Positions 24,016 through 36,455 of a stretch of DNA of 64,000 nt are shown here, one piece after another. The notes under the pieces are model-generated. The model was given only the letters and a program-made list of their open reading frames with translations. It ran no database searches and had not been told where the DNA came from. The position numbers and the translations under genes are program-made. The stretch comes from Calvatia gigantea. Taxonomy: Eukaryota > Basidiomycota > Agaricomycetes > Agaricales > Lycoperdaceae. How positions within the stretch are numbered: the stretch's first letter is position 1; the number at the start of each line of letters is the position of its first letter. Location of the stretch: the NCBI GenBank assembly GCA_025093985.1, contig JACAAK010000005.1, forward strand, positions 682,001 through 746,000, read 5' to 3'.

Positions 24016-27000
24016 ACGATGCGAGAAACAGCACTCCTCCCTCCGAGCCTCCACTTTAGATCTTGCTCTCCTTTGTGACTCTTTTCTGATATTGCGATAC
24101 TCTTCTCGTCACAGCTTATTTGTTTTTCGATTCCTGTCCTGGGTTTGTCTTATGGTTGTTATCTCCTATGTTGCGCTTTTGATGTGTGTTTTCTGTGCTA
24201 TTCCCTATGCTGGTCAATTGTTTTCCTTCTTGCTTCCTCTCCTTGTTACCCTTTGGGGTGCTTATTTGCTTTTGCTTTGGGCCATGTTTTCTGTTCGAAA
24301 TGTTAAATATCATCTTTAGAACACTGATTCCACCTATACGAATAGGTATCCGTGGCTCACTTAACGTGGACAGTTGACCGCCGCTGTTTGCACCCCAAAT
24401 GTACGTGAACCTACAAACGACCCGTCCAACCTCTCCGGCCCATAATCAAGGGATGGGAAAACCCCACGTCACCACTGCCTGCTACATTTTGCCATTGGTT
24501 AATGGACCCGTAAGCTGTCGACCATGCGCGACGAACCTGTGATGCAATGATAGGCTCGGCTGCTCATCCCTGGAGAGCCATCGTTGGCATGGGTGAAGCG
24601 TGGAACACATGAAACTGGGTACATTACTCACACCGCGCGGCGTGCAGAACCATGAAGACCTTTATCGTATCCCCGGAGAAACATTCTACGATAACCCACA
24701 CAAACTACACAAGGGAAGTCAGCACAAAAGACACAGGCTCAGATGGAATATCCTCAAGGAGTTTCCGACATTTTGGGGGGTTGCAACAAGTTCTTTGACG
24801 AGTCTGCCTATGACTTGTCTGTGAGTTGTCAGCTAGGAACGGATGAGTGAATTACTCCGGACACGAGGCACCTCCCTGATACTTCCAGCGCTTAAACGAC
24901 GGCGTAGGCAACTTTTCCCAGTGAAAAGCTTCCTAAGATATCAGTGAATCAATAACATTGTATCAATTCTTTCCATACTTGGTCATTAGGCAGATCCGTG
25001 CCCAAGCTTATGAAAAGGCTAAGTTCCCGTAACACGAGGATCAATCAGTTAACCGAGGATCACACCAGAAGATCATCCGGGATTATTTATGTATGACTGT
25101 GTAGTTCCCCGTTTATGGGGACGGTGCGAGTCGGATGACAGGAATTTCAGGGTTACTCTCGGGCCAATTTAAGTGTTTTGAGTATGATCTCGAACAGCTC
25201 GATCTCCGTCAACGGGGTTCTGGACCCCAGGATGACTTCCCGTCTATGGGTACTTCCGCTGTGCTGAAGCGTGAATGTGAATGCCCCAACACATAGCTAC
25301 CTCCGCGTTATCACACTCAAGATCACCCGAAGATGCAAAGGCAAGACCAATGAGAAAATCACACCCTAAACTACTAAGCCGTTACCACCTACCCCGCTAG
25401 TTGGTAAAAACGAACAAAACACCACACAAGACATAAAACCCCAAGTCAACAAATCAACGCCTCAATCTTCTAGCCGCCTAAAGGATTCTCTGAACCCACG
25501 TCAGCAAATTAATCGAGGCGTGGATCAGACGGGCCCTTTATGGTCCCCTTCCATGTCGGAACCTCGAGAGTGACCCATCTTCCAGGGGAAAGGGTTAAGC
25601 AATTGGTAAAAAGCCTCGGTAAACCGTGGAACGCCTCGAACACCTTCGAGCCCTGGATCAGGGAAAGTTGGTCGAGGAGCCCAGAACCCCTCAACGTGAA
25701 CATTGCGTCAGTCGTTCGTAGTTCCAGGGTTGGCTTCAAATAAGAAAGAGTAGACGGTCGGCGGAAGAGGACCTATGTAATACAATCTTCTCTCCGCCCA
25801 TGGTGTCACTCCATCCACAAACCGTTATGCTCCGAAACATTACGATTGGACATTGTAGTGCTGGATTTGTACCATTCCCAAAGCCAAGCGACTGCCCCGT
25901 CTCAAAAAGCACAGCAGAGCTTGACCTTTACAATAGCCGCTCATGGAAGCCCTCGTTAAAGAAGCAGGATCGCCCGGCTGCATAGAGAAATCTAGGCAAA
26001 CCAGCCGACACTGGTGGCAATAACCATCGTTGTTGTAGCGGATATTCTGTCATTTCCCACAAATATTTTTGGGAACAGGATTGACTTTCAGGTGTTTTCG
26101 ACCCTCCCGTGGCGCATTCGATCACACACCCAACAAACCTGGAGTGGGAACAAAGTGCTATTGACCGTGACGGCATTCATGCCTCATAAATGCCGGATCG
26201 TGAACAACGCCTCCGTCCACGTCGGTGTCTACGTCTGACGTGCTTTAGCTACTAGAGCTTGCTGTTGGTCTCCTCATCTCAGTTGGGGCAACGGCTCTGT
26301 TTAAACTTCACCGCATCAGGTTGATCGTTGGGAAAACAGACGGACCGGAGCCACCACGAATGATTTGCCTGCTTCCCTATGAGATGCCAGCCCTGTGGGT
26401 GCACATCGAATTAGTGCCCAAGCTGGGTGTTCGTGGTGAAACGGCACGCCAGTAGCGGTGCTTAGGCTCGTGTTGCGGGTTAAAGTTTGTATTGCATCTC
26501 AGTCATAACGATATTCAGATATTCCCAGTAATTAGGCCCATTATAACGACGAAGGATATCTCGACTGTGTTCGCGTTACAGACCGTGAGCACCCCTGCGT
26601 TCCATAAATAACCGAAAAAGTTAATATGGTCCTAGGTCGTAGTTTTAGCTTATATCAGCTTTCTCATTCCCGCGCTTACAACAGACGTGTCCTCCCAGCA
26701 TCCATTTCTGGGTTGTCGCCCTCGGATCAATGTAAGTAATATAAAGAGAGATTATTCTGCAACTGCCGATTTTCTTATTGTTCTGTGGACTCCCTACCCC
26801 TGTAAGACACCAACTCATACGCCTGTCGATACTTACCTTGTGTCTTAGCACAAAATCATTAATAATATCACCTTCCCTCATTCTCTTCGCGACATTCATA
26901 TCCGAAGGCGTGCAGGTTTGTGAAGTCGATTTTACCCCAGGCCAGTGACTACATTCTATTTAACCGCTTGGCCGATCTGATCTTCTACAAGTAATGAAGC

Positions 27001-27759
27001 ACTTGGAAGAATAATATCCCGCTCAGCAGGTCGCTGGACTTAAGCCTTCCCGTCCGGATTATTACCTTTGGTTTCGTATCATAATTGCTAAGAGGTGTTT
27101 CAACCCCCTCTCCCCTGCACCCTAGTAATCTTGTCCGCAGATGCTCATCATCAGTTCTAGCATTCTTTCGGTCACATCACCTCAGAGCCCAGTCCCGAGC
27201 CTCATGGTTACCACAGGTATTACTTATCCACCAAAGTCACTGTCCTGACGGGAAGCTGTTTCGGTAGTTGCGGGACACTTTACGGACCATCGACATCTGG
27301 GAAAGATGCGAACACTAAGTGTTTTTCCGACTTGGCCAATCTCTGCGAACAGCCGCCCTGGTTGAGTTACTTTGAGATTTTTTTTGTTTTTTGGCTACAC
27401 GTTTGTACCGTTTGTCATTAAGTATGCCTTCATCTATTTGTCTTCTACTGTGTGGGCTCTGGTATGATTTGCGTCGTTTTTGAGAACACCATAACGGCCC
27501 CCGTGCATCGCCCAGGCGGCCACAATGCCACGGTTATGAGATACGATGACGATAGCAACGACACTACAACCCGGGTGCAGAACGGTGAAAGGTACCAGCA
27601 GGAAACACGACGTTTGAATCTACTAAACGTCCCATTTGAACTTCAAACATCCAATGCCGGAATAGCACAAAAAATAAATAAAATCACAACGCATAAGCCA
27701 AATATAGAATAATCACAACACTAAGACTAAAAACAAGAACCACCCCCCAAAAAAACGCA
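24016..27759. other. 3.7 kb region with no recognisable gene
   Basis: The longest empty stretch of the window. The first 300 bp are T-rich and fit the 3' UTR of the GATA gene. The rest has only short frames of random character on both strands, no recognisable domain and no transposon ends that I could see. It could hold non-coding RNA or decayed repeats. Confidence 0.45.
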
Positions 27760-30700
27760 TCACCGACCACCCGTCGCTTTCCCCATCGCCAGAGCCGCCA
27801 TCTGCTGCTTAGCTTGGGCTTGAGCTTGAGCTTGCGCCTGAGCCTGCGCCTGGGCTTGGGCTTGCTGAGCCAACCCCCCCTGTTGTTGAGCCTGTTGGGG
27901 CCCGCTCTGCGGCGGCATAACCCCCCTCCCCATTCCTGGCCATCCATACCCATACCCCATCTGCTGTAAATAATATTGGTGCGGTATACCCGCTGCTGCA
28001 GCGGCGGCAGCAGTTGTTGTAGGGGGTGCCGCGCCGGGAGGTTGTGGTTTGATTTGCGCCTGTCCTTGACCTTGACCTTGACCTTGTTGTTGTTGTTGTT
28101 GTTGCTGCTGCTGGGCTTGCGCAGCGGCGGCCTGTTGTGCGGCTTGACTTTGTTGAGCCTGAACGTGCGCTTGTAGCTGTTTCATCTGTTCCGGACTCAG
28201 ACCCGCCGCTTGGGCTTGTGCGACTTGCTGTTGCACTCTCATTTGGTAGTGTTGTTGTAGGATCGCCATTTGTTGGGGTGTGTACTGATGTTGTTGTTGC
28301 TGCGGCTGCGATTGTGGTTGTTGGCCTTGTTGTCCCTGTTGCGCTTGTTGTGGTACGCCTCGAGAAGCTGCAGTCTGGGCCTGAGCTTGTGCTTGTGCTT
28401 GCGCCTGGGCCTGAGCTTGAAGTTGCTGTTGTTGGTTCGCAAACGCCGGATTGCCCCTCGCCGCAGCTGCACCGTTTTGTTGAGCAGTAGCAGCAGCAGC
28501 ATTAACACCTCCACCAGGGTTATTAGCCGCAGGCGTAGGCGCGCGTCCAGACTTCGCCATAAACTGCCTCTGCAAACGCTGCGCGTAAAGCATTTGTTGT
28601 AGTTGTTGCTGTTGTTGAGGTGTTGGGTGTACTTGTCCCGGAGGAGGCGGTTGCATACTTCCTACCGCAGCACCAGGACCACCAGGACCACCAGCGCCTG
28701 GTTGTTGTGGTTGGCTGGGTTGGCCACCCGCAGCTGCAGTTGCAGCATTTTGTTGTTGATGTTGTTGATGTTGATGTTGTTGAGAAGCGGCGGCTGCAGC
28801 TTTGAGACGTGCCATTACACCAGGCTGGTTCAATAATTGCGGAGGAATTTGTCCTTGGTACGCAGCTAACATCTGCGCGTGTTGTTGCATCATCGCAGCA
28901 TGTTGCTGCTGCTGCTGCTGTTGTTGTTGTTGTTGTGCTGCTTGTTGTTGGGAGGAAGGCTGCGGTGTCGGACCAGGTCGAGGGGCAGGAGGTTTAGGTG
29001 ATTGAGTGTACTGCCGATGATTCGCTGTAGCGGTGACAGTGGCGTGGGTCAGAACAGGAGTAGGTTGGTGGGGCAGTTGTGGTGTGCGTTGAATCGTTTG
29101 TGGACGTTGTTGCGGACTTGCTTGGGATACATGTGGGATAGGTGGCTGTGGTTGTGGTTGTGGGTGTAATTGGGGTTGAGATGGAGGACGATGTTGTTGG
29201 ATTGCAACAGGGGATGAATGGTGTTGAACGGGAGAGGGTACGGCTTGTGGAGGCTGTAGATGTGATTGATGTTGTATCGGTATGGGCGTTTGTGATGAAC
29301 GGGTCGGCTGAGACTGAGGTGGCGGTTGCGGGTGTTGTGGTAATGGTTGCAGATGATGGTGTTGCTGTGCTGGCGAATTTTGCACTTGCAAAGGTTGTTG
29401 AGGATGACTTGGAGGAAGACCGCTCTGTGGGAGAGGTTGAGGGGAAACCTGGGTTTGAGGTGATGTACGAGATTGTGGTCGCTGTGGCGGCTGCGGATGC
29501 ACATGAACGTAAGCCTGCTGAGGGTGGAGAGATCGTGTTGGAACTGGAGGAAGCGGTTGTGTGGGTTGTGCGGGAGTTGCTGTTCGTTTTGTTGCATCAG
29601 TGGCAACTTGTGCGGTTGGTGGGTAGACCGGAGGCTGTGCCGGTGTTGATGCAGAAACTGGAGAATTCATTTGGGGATGTTGGTGGATGAAATTTGTAGC
29701 AGGTTGAGGGGGAGGCATTGGTGAATGAGAACCGTTCACTTGAACGTAGGCAGGAGTGGCGTATGGTGCTTGAGGAGTTGCAGCTTTGGGTTGTTGGGAA
29801 GGTAAAAGTTTCTTGTCGGCGGTAGAGGGGATTGTGGGAGATGCAGCTGTGGGTTGTGATTGGGGAGCCGGAGTGGCAGATGGCACCGCTGAAGGTTGTG
29901 GTTGTGTGGAAGGGTGAGGTTGCGGTTGCGACTGGTTGAGATATTGCTGGCCAGGTACTTGGGTTGGGGAAGCCGGAGCCTGAGACTTGGAACGGCTCCT
30001 CTCTCGCATCAAGTCCAGCAGATGATAACTTGTTCGGGAGTGTCAAAAAAAGTCGATACTTGATAGGAGACATAACTGATACATACCTTGGGTTGTGTAG
30101 CTTGGAACGGGTGGGATTTCCAAATGCCATGATCTTCGCTCTGCGAGACTTTTCGTTCTCATCCTCTTCCGGTTCGAGAACGGCAGCCTTGCGCTTGAGC
30201 GGATTAGGCACAGTTGGAGTGGTGACCCGAAGAACATGGTTGGCGATCCGGGTGAGGTGCGGATCGGGGTCTAGGCATAATGGTGACGCAGTCGCAAGCT
30301 AAACCGCTGTCAGTACTGAACGAAAGAAAAATGATAACATAACACACATGAATCTTAGCTTCCAATTCGAGCGCGTCGAGGTCCGTCCATTTGTTGCCGT
30401 ATTTCTGACCGAGGGAGCAAATGTCTGCCCATACGGTCTCGGAATTGGGATGAAGGACTACACGGGTACGCTCCGGCTTCTCGGGTGTAGGTTCCTTATT
30501 GCGTTGCGGACGATAGTCAAGAAGCTCGACGATCATACAACCTAAAACAAGGGATAGGCACGGTATTGCAGCATGATATACGGGCCACGGACCATCATAA
30601 AACGGGACCTTTGCTGCCTCGAAGAGATCAAGGAAGTCTACTGGGATACGATGCGCGCGTATATCATCGAAGATACACTGTGGACTGTTGTGAGCATGGT

Positions 30701-30875
30701 ACGGAGATATACATGGAAATATGAGGCGGACCGCAGTCTGGTTGTGGTAGAGATACTTTGAGCCATTGTTGAGGACCCAGTATTCTGGGTAGAGATGGAC
30801 GGTGAAAGACGGTAGCTGGTTGTCTGTCCGCGCCAGCAGTTCTTCCACAGCGCGTGTCCTGTTGCAGCCCGCCAT
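27760..30875 (-). CDS. SPT20: Spt20, SAGA complex subunit, with a very long Gln-rich C-terminus
   Basis: Structural subunit of the SAGA co-activator, needed for complex integrity. The start at 30875 gives MAGCNRTRAVEELLARTD, and the Spt20 domain follows: FTVHLYPEYWVLNNGSKYLY, then FDDIRAHRIPVDFLDLFEAA, PFYDG, CMIVELLDYRPQ and VVLHPNSETVWADICSL, with introns after NQTA, YDG and AKIH. The next exon reads LATASPLCLDPDPHLTRIAN, LKRKAAVLEPEEDENEKSRR and NPR, joined to SRSKSQAPASPTQ. From about 30000 down to 27760 the protein is almost only Gln, Pro, Ala and His, with poly-Gln runs and (QA)n tracts near the end (about 27810-27870). Such Gln-rich regions are typical of fungal co-activator subunits. 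It is head to head with HGH1. Long antisense frames here are composition artefacts. Confidence 0.92.
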
Positions 30876-31006
30876 CGTTCGCTCCTCAACTCTGAACACA
30901 GCGCCGACAACTAAGTCACTCCTTACATTGGCTGACTAAGCAATAAACATACATTGTCGTCACGTGTGTCGATAAGATAACCCCCCTCTCCACTTTAACT
31001 TAACCC
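30876..31006. promoter_or_regulatory. Bidirectional promoter, SPT20 / HGH1
   Basis: 131 bp between start codons, containing a palindromic CACGTG E-box at 30961-30966, a site bound by bHLH factors such as Cbf1 in other fungi (role here inferred). Confidence 0.45.
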
Positions 31007-32783
31007 ATGGACGCCCAACTGCGCGAGGTATGCTGCGTTATCTGCTTACTGAAATGGTACTAAATTAATGCCCAGCTTATCACATTTCTGCGCGATCGTA
31101 ACCCCCAAGTTCGCGCACTTGCCCTCGAGAATCTCGTACCCCAGACACCCAAGGGTTCTCCACACCGAAATATCTTTTTTGACGGACTCGGCGGGGGAGG
31201 TTTGCAGAAGAAGAAGGAGAATGACGTCGTGCACGGCTTGAAGCTGTTATGTAGGGACCAAGTCGTATGGGTCTTGATCAACCCTTTTTACACATATCCT
31301 CGCTCACTCTCCGACAGAACGTGGCACACGATGCATTCCGTGCTCTTGTTAATCTCTCGGACTCTCCCCTCCTCATTTCCCCGCTTTCAGAACTTTCCTT
31401 CATCAACTTTCTCGTATCGTACATAATTGTATGTATATTGCGATTATATATGAACAGATACTCAGACAACACCAGAACCCACACTCTATCCTGGCAGATC
31501 TCGCATCCATGCTCCTTTCAAATCTAACCGCATCCTCTGCTGCTTGCTCCATCCTACTCTCTCTAAATGTTTCCGTCATCCCAGATTCGCGACTCCCAAA
31601 TGGTGTATACCCTGTCGACTCTAGATCGACATCTTGTTCTGCTCCCGTACCGTACCCAACAGGCGAACCACGACAAGTCCCTGCCCTCCCTCTTCTTGTC
31701 GATGCGTTCGTTCAAGGTGCCACCATTGGCGATATCAAGGACTTGGCAAAACGTCAGCGGAAGGGTGAACTTCATTTTCTGGTCAATGTATTTGCCAATT
31801 TGACCGTGGTGAGTATTTCATTTTCGGAGTCCTTTAAGTACGAGCTTAGCGAATTACTAGTCACATATTGGGCGCAACTATTTCCTTTCTCCAAAACCTA
31901 CCAATATCCTTAAACCGGAAGAAAACCTCGCATATCCATTGGGAAGGGTTGTCGCTTTTACAGAACATAGAGATAAAATTCGAAGAGGCGGCGTCGCTTC
32001 TACGCTCAAGTACATCCAAGCTGGTCCTTGTTTTTTCCACTGTTACTCACGTACATATACTAGAAACTGCGCCTTTCTCGCCACAGCCCATAAAGCCATT
32101 CTCAGTCCAGAATCTGAACGTGTAGCAGTGGGGGATCCGGCAATTACAGCACCAGGCGTTGATGCTCTACCATACCTTCTTCTACCCCTTGCAGGTCCCG
32201 AAGAATTAGATCTCGAGGTACTTTACTCTTCTACGTTATCAACAGGGTATGCTTATGGGATTGATTTAATGCAGGATCAAGAAAAACTGCTTGAACCCCT
32301 CCAGTTCCTCCCGCCAGATAAAAAGCGTGAAGAAGATCCATCGATCCGCCTTACACATGTCGAGACTCTGTTACTCTTGTGTCATACCCGTTGGGGGCGC
32401 GATTATCTCCGCAATCACGGTGTATACGAGATTATTCGCGCTGCGCACGAACATGAATCCGTGGATAAAGTTTGTTTCTTTATCTTAATACACATTTATT
32501 CCCTGTGTGATGATTTAAATTCTCTTTTCGTTTTGGATAGGTATCAGAACATATGGAGCGGCTCGTTCAGTTACTTAAAGGTGACGAACCGACACACACG
32601 TTACCCGAAGGAGAGGATATCTCTATTCTCGAAGTTGATGAGAAGGAAATAGAGGTAAATAAACCGACGTATTTCGCGCCTGTTACGGGTGCGGGCGTTG
32701 CGTTAGCTCAGATGAAAGGGGTTCAAAATCAAAATGGGAAGGCTGATGAGGTCGACGAAGATGATATGATTGAAGAGGTGTAA
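31007..32783 (+). CDS. HGH1: HGH1 family armadillo-like chaperone for eEF2
   Basis: Hgh1 is known to deliver translation elongation factor eEF2 to the TRiC/CCT chaperonin. The gene has about eight exons: MDAQLRE; LITFLRDRNPQVRALALENL to LLCRDQ; NVAHDAFRALVNLSDSPL to LVSYII; LRQHQNPHSILADLASMLLS to NVFANLTV; SHIGRNYFLSPK to GGVASTL; NCAFLATAHKAIL to EELDLE; DQEKLLEPLQFLPPDKKREE to ESVDK; and VSEHMERLVQLLKGDE to the stop. The conserved segments ALVNLSD, LLSNLT, HFLVNVFANLT and PDKKREEDPSIR define the two HGH1 domains. It ends in an acidic tail (DEVDEDDMIEEV). All junctions are in frame. Confidence 0.92.
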
Positions 32784-33047
32784 TATATATCATGCAGATT
32801 TATTTTTTATTCGAGCGGTATTCAGGTGTGTCGTAAAACCGTGGGGGTACGGTCCCCACAGAGATGCTGAGCGGTAAAATCACAAAATGATTACATAACC
32901 TCTTTTGGATTGTCCCGATCACGTTCTTGCCGAGGGGTCTGGGTCTGTTGAACGTTGGACGTTGAACCCACAACATCTGGGCGGGTTGCGAGTTGCGGAA
33001 TACTTACCTCCTTCTCCAAGTGACCATGCACTGATTGGTTGGAATCA

Positions 33048-33918
33048 ATGTCTTCAACTCCTCCTTCATGGCCTTCACTATACAACCCTGGCTTGGAAAT
33101 CCTCCATATCGCAGACCGTCCACCGACCCAACCCGGCGGTTCATACCTCTCCAACGCATACGGTGCGGGCACACTAGATTACCATACACTAGCCACTAAT
33201 CTGAACTCCGCGCGAACCTCGTATAGACATATTCCGTTTCACGTTATACTGGACACTCATCTTCTACACTCCATTCTTCTTCCTCTGCGGCTTTTACGCT
33301 TTCTGCAACTACACCTTCCCACCAACCCGCTCCCATTTCACCCTCTACCCCCTCACACTGGACCCAATCGAAGATGATTCTTACCTCGATCACGACGATT
33401 TAACACCAGCATCTCCCTACCACCCAGGCACCGCCTACCTACCCCTCCAACGCCTCCGCTCACCACAGGCGCAGGCACAGTCTCATCATCTAAGTTCACG
33501 ACGAGCCACACCAACTTCCCGACGATCCACTACACAAACTACAACCACAGCTACCCACAAGAAAAATGAACGCCGTTCAAGAGTGGCTTTTGCGCTTTTG
33601 GTGTTTATATTTTTCATAATGGTGGGACTGGGGGGTGCGCTCGTTGGCTCGGCTGTGGTTGGGTTTACGGTTATGGGGTTGTATCGCTCTGCTGGGTTTA
33701 GTATGTCTACGTGAGTCCGATTTTGAGTGTGTTGTTTGGAGTGGGGATAAGCTTATAGTGTTTTTTCGTTGTGTGGATAGGTGGATCCCGTTTTTGATGG
33801 CTTTGATTCAAGTATTCGTGGGTTTGTTGAGGTAAGTTTTATAATGCTATTTTTTTGCTGCTGTTTGTGCTGGAATTTTGTATGCAGTATATGGCCCTCG
33901 ATAATTGAGATTATATGA
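33048..33918 (+). CDS. Multi-pass membrane protein, uncharacterised fungal family
   Basis: No named family is recognised. Exon 1 starts [19 protein letters not shown] at 33048 and reads to SNAY. An intron with donor GTGCGG (about 33162) and acceptor near 33229 joins to [20 protein letters not shown]. This first membrane segment continues [14 protein letters not shown] cytoplasm-like Ser/Thr/Gln-rich linker follows (about 33400-33580), then a second hydrophobic stretch [20 protein letters not shown] and more ([14 protein letters not shown]). After short introns come [16 protein letters not shown] and [10 protein letters not shown], ending at 33918. That makes about three or four membrane segments. 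Clean splice phase throughout supports a real gene. It follows HGH1 in the same direction. Confidence 0.78.
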
Positions 33919-35124
33919 GGCTGTTGGTCGTTGGTCGACTGCAGTTTTTCATTCTTCCAAGGAGGGCTTGAGCCTTCACGGCGGGAGACTTTGTGATTTG
34001 TGCAGGATACGCCAGGACATCGAATATATTACGTCCTAGGAGCAACGTGAAGGAGGAATGGTCCTTTCTACGACCGACAGGGGTGGGGGATACGAACTCG
34101 CCAGGGTATTTCTACTCGATTTTTGCTCACCCAATTGAAATACATACACGTTGCAATCGCTATTAGTTGGTGGAACCAATACACACCGTCGCTGAGCTAG
34201 GGCAGGCTTACTGCATAGCAGTGCGCAGGCAAGTGGAACAAGGTGGAGGATTTGTCCGTGCTGTTGGGGAGGGGGGTGCAGACCTCTTCTAAAAGTTGGT
34301 TACCTAAGAGGTAACCGTTAGCACTGGTTTTTTGGGTGCGTCGGGGGGTCAAAGTGAAATTGACCTTTCTGGGAAGGGAGAAGAGCTTTGTCGGTTGAGG
34401 TTCGTTCCGACCCGGGTGGTCCACCCGTGTGTGCTTTAGAGACGCTGAAGATCGTAAATGGCTACCTCAGAGAAATGCATTCACATATGCCATTAGCTGG
34501 ATGAAACCCTTGCCCTACCCGTGGACTTTGGCGGTTGTAACTGAGTCAAGCTCTAGCCAAGTACCCACTCAAATCGAAGGAAGCTGCCCAAAAAAAAGGG
34601 CAGCTGGGAGGTAGTTATTGAAGGAAGTTCGTTATAAGTCGAATTATTGATGCAAGACGACGTGATCAAAGTATTTGGGGCACCTTCAGTCAGGTTATTG
34701 TATCACTGTGCGTTCTGGCTTGTTACGACCGTCTGGGATGCATGAATGCTACTAAAACGCTTAGGTTATCTATTGCATGGTGCATTCCATGCATTTTATG
34801 ATATCCAGTAGAGACACTCGGGGGACATATGGCGAAGAATGACGAGAAATCGAAACCGCCCTTGCGTGCTGAGGGCGAGCTTGTGTAACTCCCCCGGGTC
34901 CCGAGGCTTCAAAGAGCGAGCTTGCCCTTCACCTAGCATAGTGCCGTCCCCGATCCCCCTGCACTAAGCAGCGTCTACCATAAGCTACACGATTCTCCTC
35001 TATCGTGACTCATACCGACTTTCCAGACATAGAGCCACACATCCAAACGGTTAAATTTGTGTTCTGCCTGAAACCTGCACTACTATACCCCAGAAAAACC
35101 CGTCACATCTCCTAATAATCCTTT
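33919..35124. other. Intergenic, no gene seen
   Basis: 1.2 kb. A near-perfect hairpin lies at 34582-34605: agctgccc, an A-rich loop, gggcagct. No protein-like frame was found. Confidence 0.4.
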
Positions 35125-35125
35125 T

Positions 35126-35452
35126 CTATGTTGTATATTTTGGAACCAGCACCTCTGAACATAAATATCCGGAGAATACGTCATAAATTCTATTATTAGG
35201 ACACTCTATTTCTAGGACTAAGAGATATTCATGTAATTCTCGTAGGCCACTCGATATACTTACGAAGCTCAGATATCGTTCATTTATTAGGACAAGGAGT
35301 ATGTCAATAGATTGTGTAGTAAGAGCGCTCATTGAGGTGAGCCGCGCCGTCAAGTATACCTTGCGAAGTTTGTAAATTGGTGCGTTAGCTTTCGACGGTT
35401 CCTTGCAGCCACCTTCTTTACAGTCAACCTGGTTGCATTTGGCCGTAGGCAT
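35126..35452 (-). other. Short open frame shared with arm A, unknown
   Basis: Counterpart of 12201-12431 and longer, about 108 codons. It begins MPTAKCNQVDCKEGGCKEP and includes LRKVYLTARLTSMSAL and LINERYLSFVSISSGLREL. No family is recognised. See the arm A entry for the conservation argument. Confidence 0.35.
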
Positions 35453-35944
35453 CGTGGCTACGTAACCATTGTTTTATCAAGTTCAGTTAGGCCTGCCGTG
35501 TCGTCAGAGATTGAACACTGGCGATGTTTTCATCTGGGGCCATCGATACAATGCACAGTTTGTCTCTGGTGGCGAAGGTGAAGCCTCACTCGTACGTAGC
35601 GAGCCAAGGGACCTACACAACCCATCAGTCAGCATGCTACTGGGCGATTTGCTTCTTACGCACAGTATTCAAGGAAGTACAAATGGTTTGGGTGGTTCGG
35701 CTCAGATTCGCTGTCCCCATCGTAGAGGGTAAAGGAGGAGATCAAGGGGTTGTGGAGCCATTTGATCTCACCTTCTTTGAGCTCTCTGGACGATAGTTCA
35801 CCCCGAGCTCATCGTCGAGGCAAAAATTTGGGGGATTGCAGCGCTTCCATGTAATCGCATAGCGTGGGACCCGAACCCGCAGCTTCCGGAGGCTCGAAGC
35901 CAGCTTTTTTTGGACCGCCAGGACGTTTTTTCGGATAACTATGT

Positions 35945-36214
35945 TTAATGTTTGCTAAAAACAAACAAAGCTAAATTTGGTTCAGGTTCACCTCTTCCCG
36001 CTCCCTCACCGTCGTACCCAAACGAAATACGGCCCGTTCTTCTTCGGGCTCGACACCAAAACCTATGACTTGTCTCGGCATTGTTGGCCGTGCCAGGCTC
36101 ATTATTCCACGGAGAGCTAAAATTAATCTGCTGTCGGATTTTCGTCTCGGACTGGACTCGATGTATCACCTTCCCCTGTGCAGGTGGTTCTGTTGCTTCA
36201 GGGTTTATACCCAA
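35945..36214 (-). other. 89-codon open frame conserved in both duplication arms
   Basis: Counterpart of 11422-11691 with the same length and about ten substitutions (begins MGINPEATEPPAQGKVIHR). It lies in the upstream region of the intact zinc-finger gene and runs divergently from it. Function unknown; it may not be a gene. Confidence 0.3.
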
Positions 36215-36455
36215 ATCTGGCCGAAATCCCGAATTATGTCACGGCTATGTCCAACATCTGGTGCGACAGAATGTCTCTGGTTGATAGCTGACTCGATTTG
36301 GGATTTATCTATATCCTATAAATTGGTTTCTTGATCCAGCATCTCCTTTGCTATCTCGTTCTCCTACTACTTCCTCGTGAACTCGCCAGAACTGCCACCC
36401 TCTCCTCTTCTCGTATTCATAAACCATCGCTCTTCCGGCACAGATCGCAACTGAA

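Noticed and set aside
34582..34605. Perfect short hairpin with an A-rich loop, resembling a bacterial terminator
   Set aside because: The DNA is eukaryotic and no gene ends here, so a terminator role is not supported.
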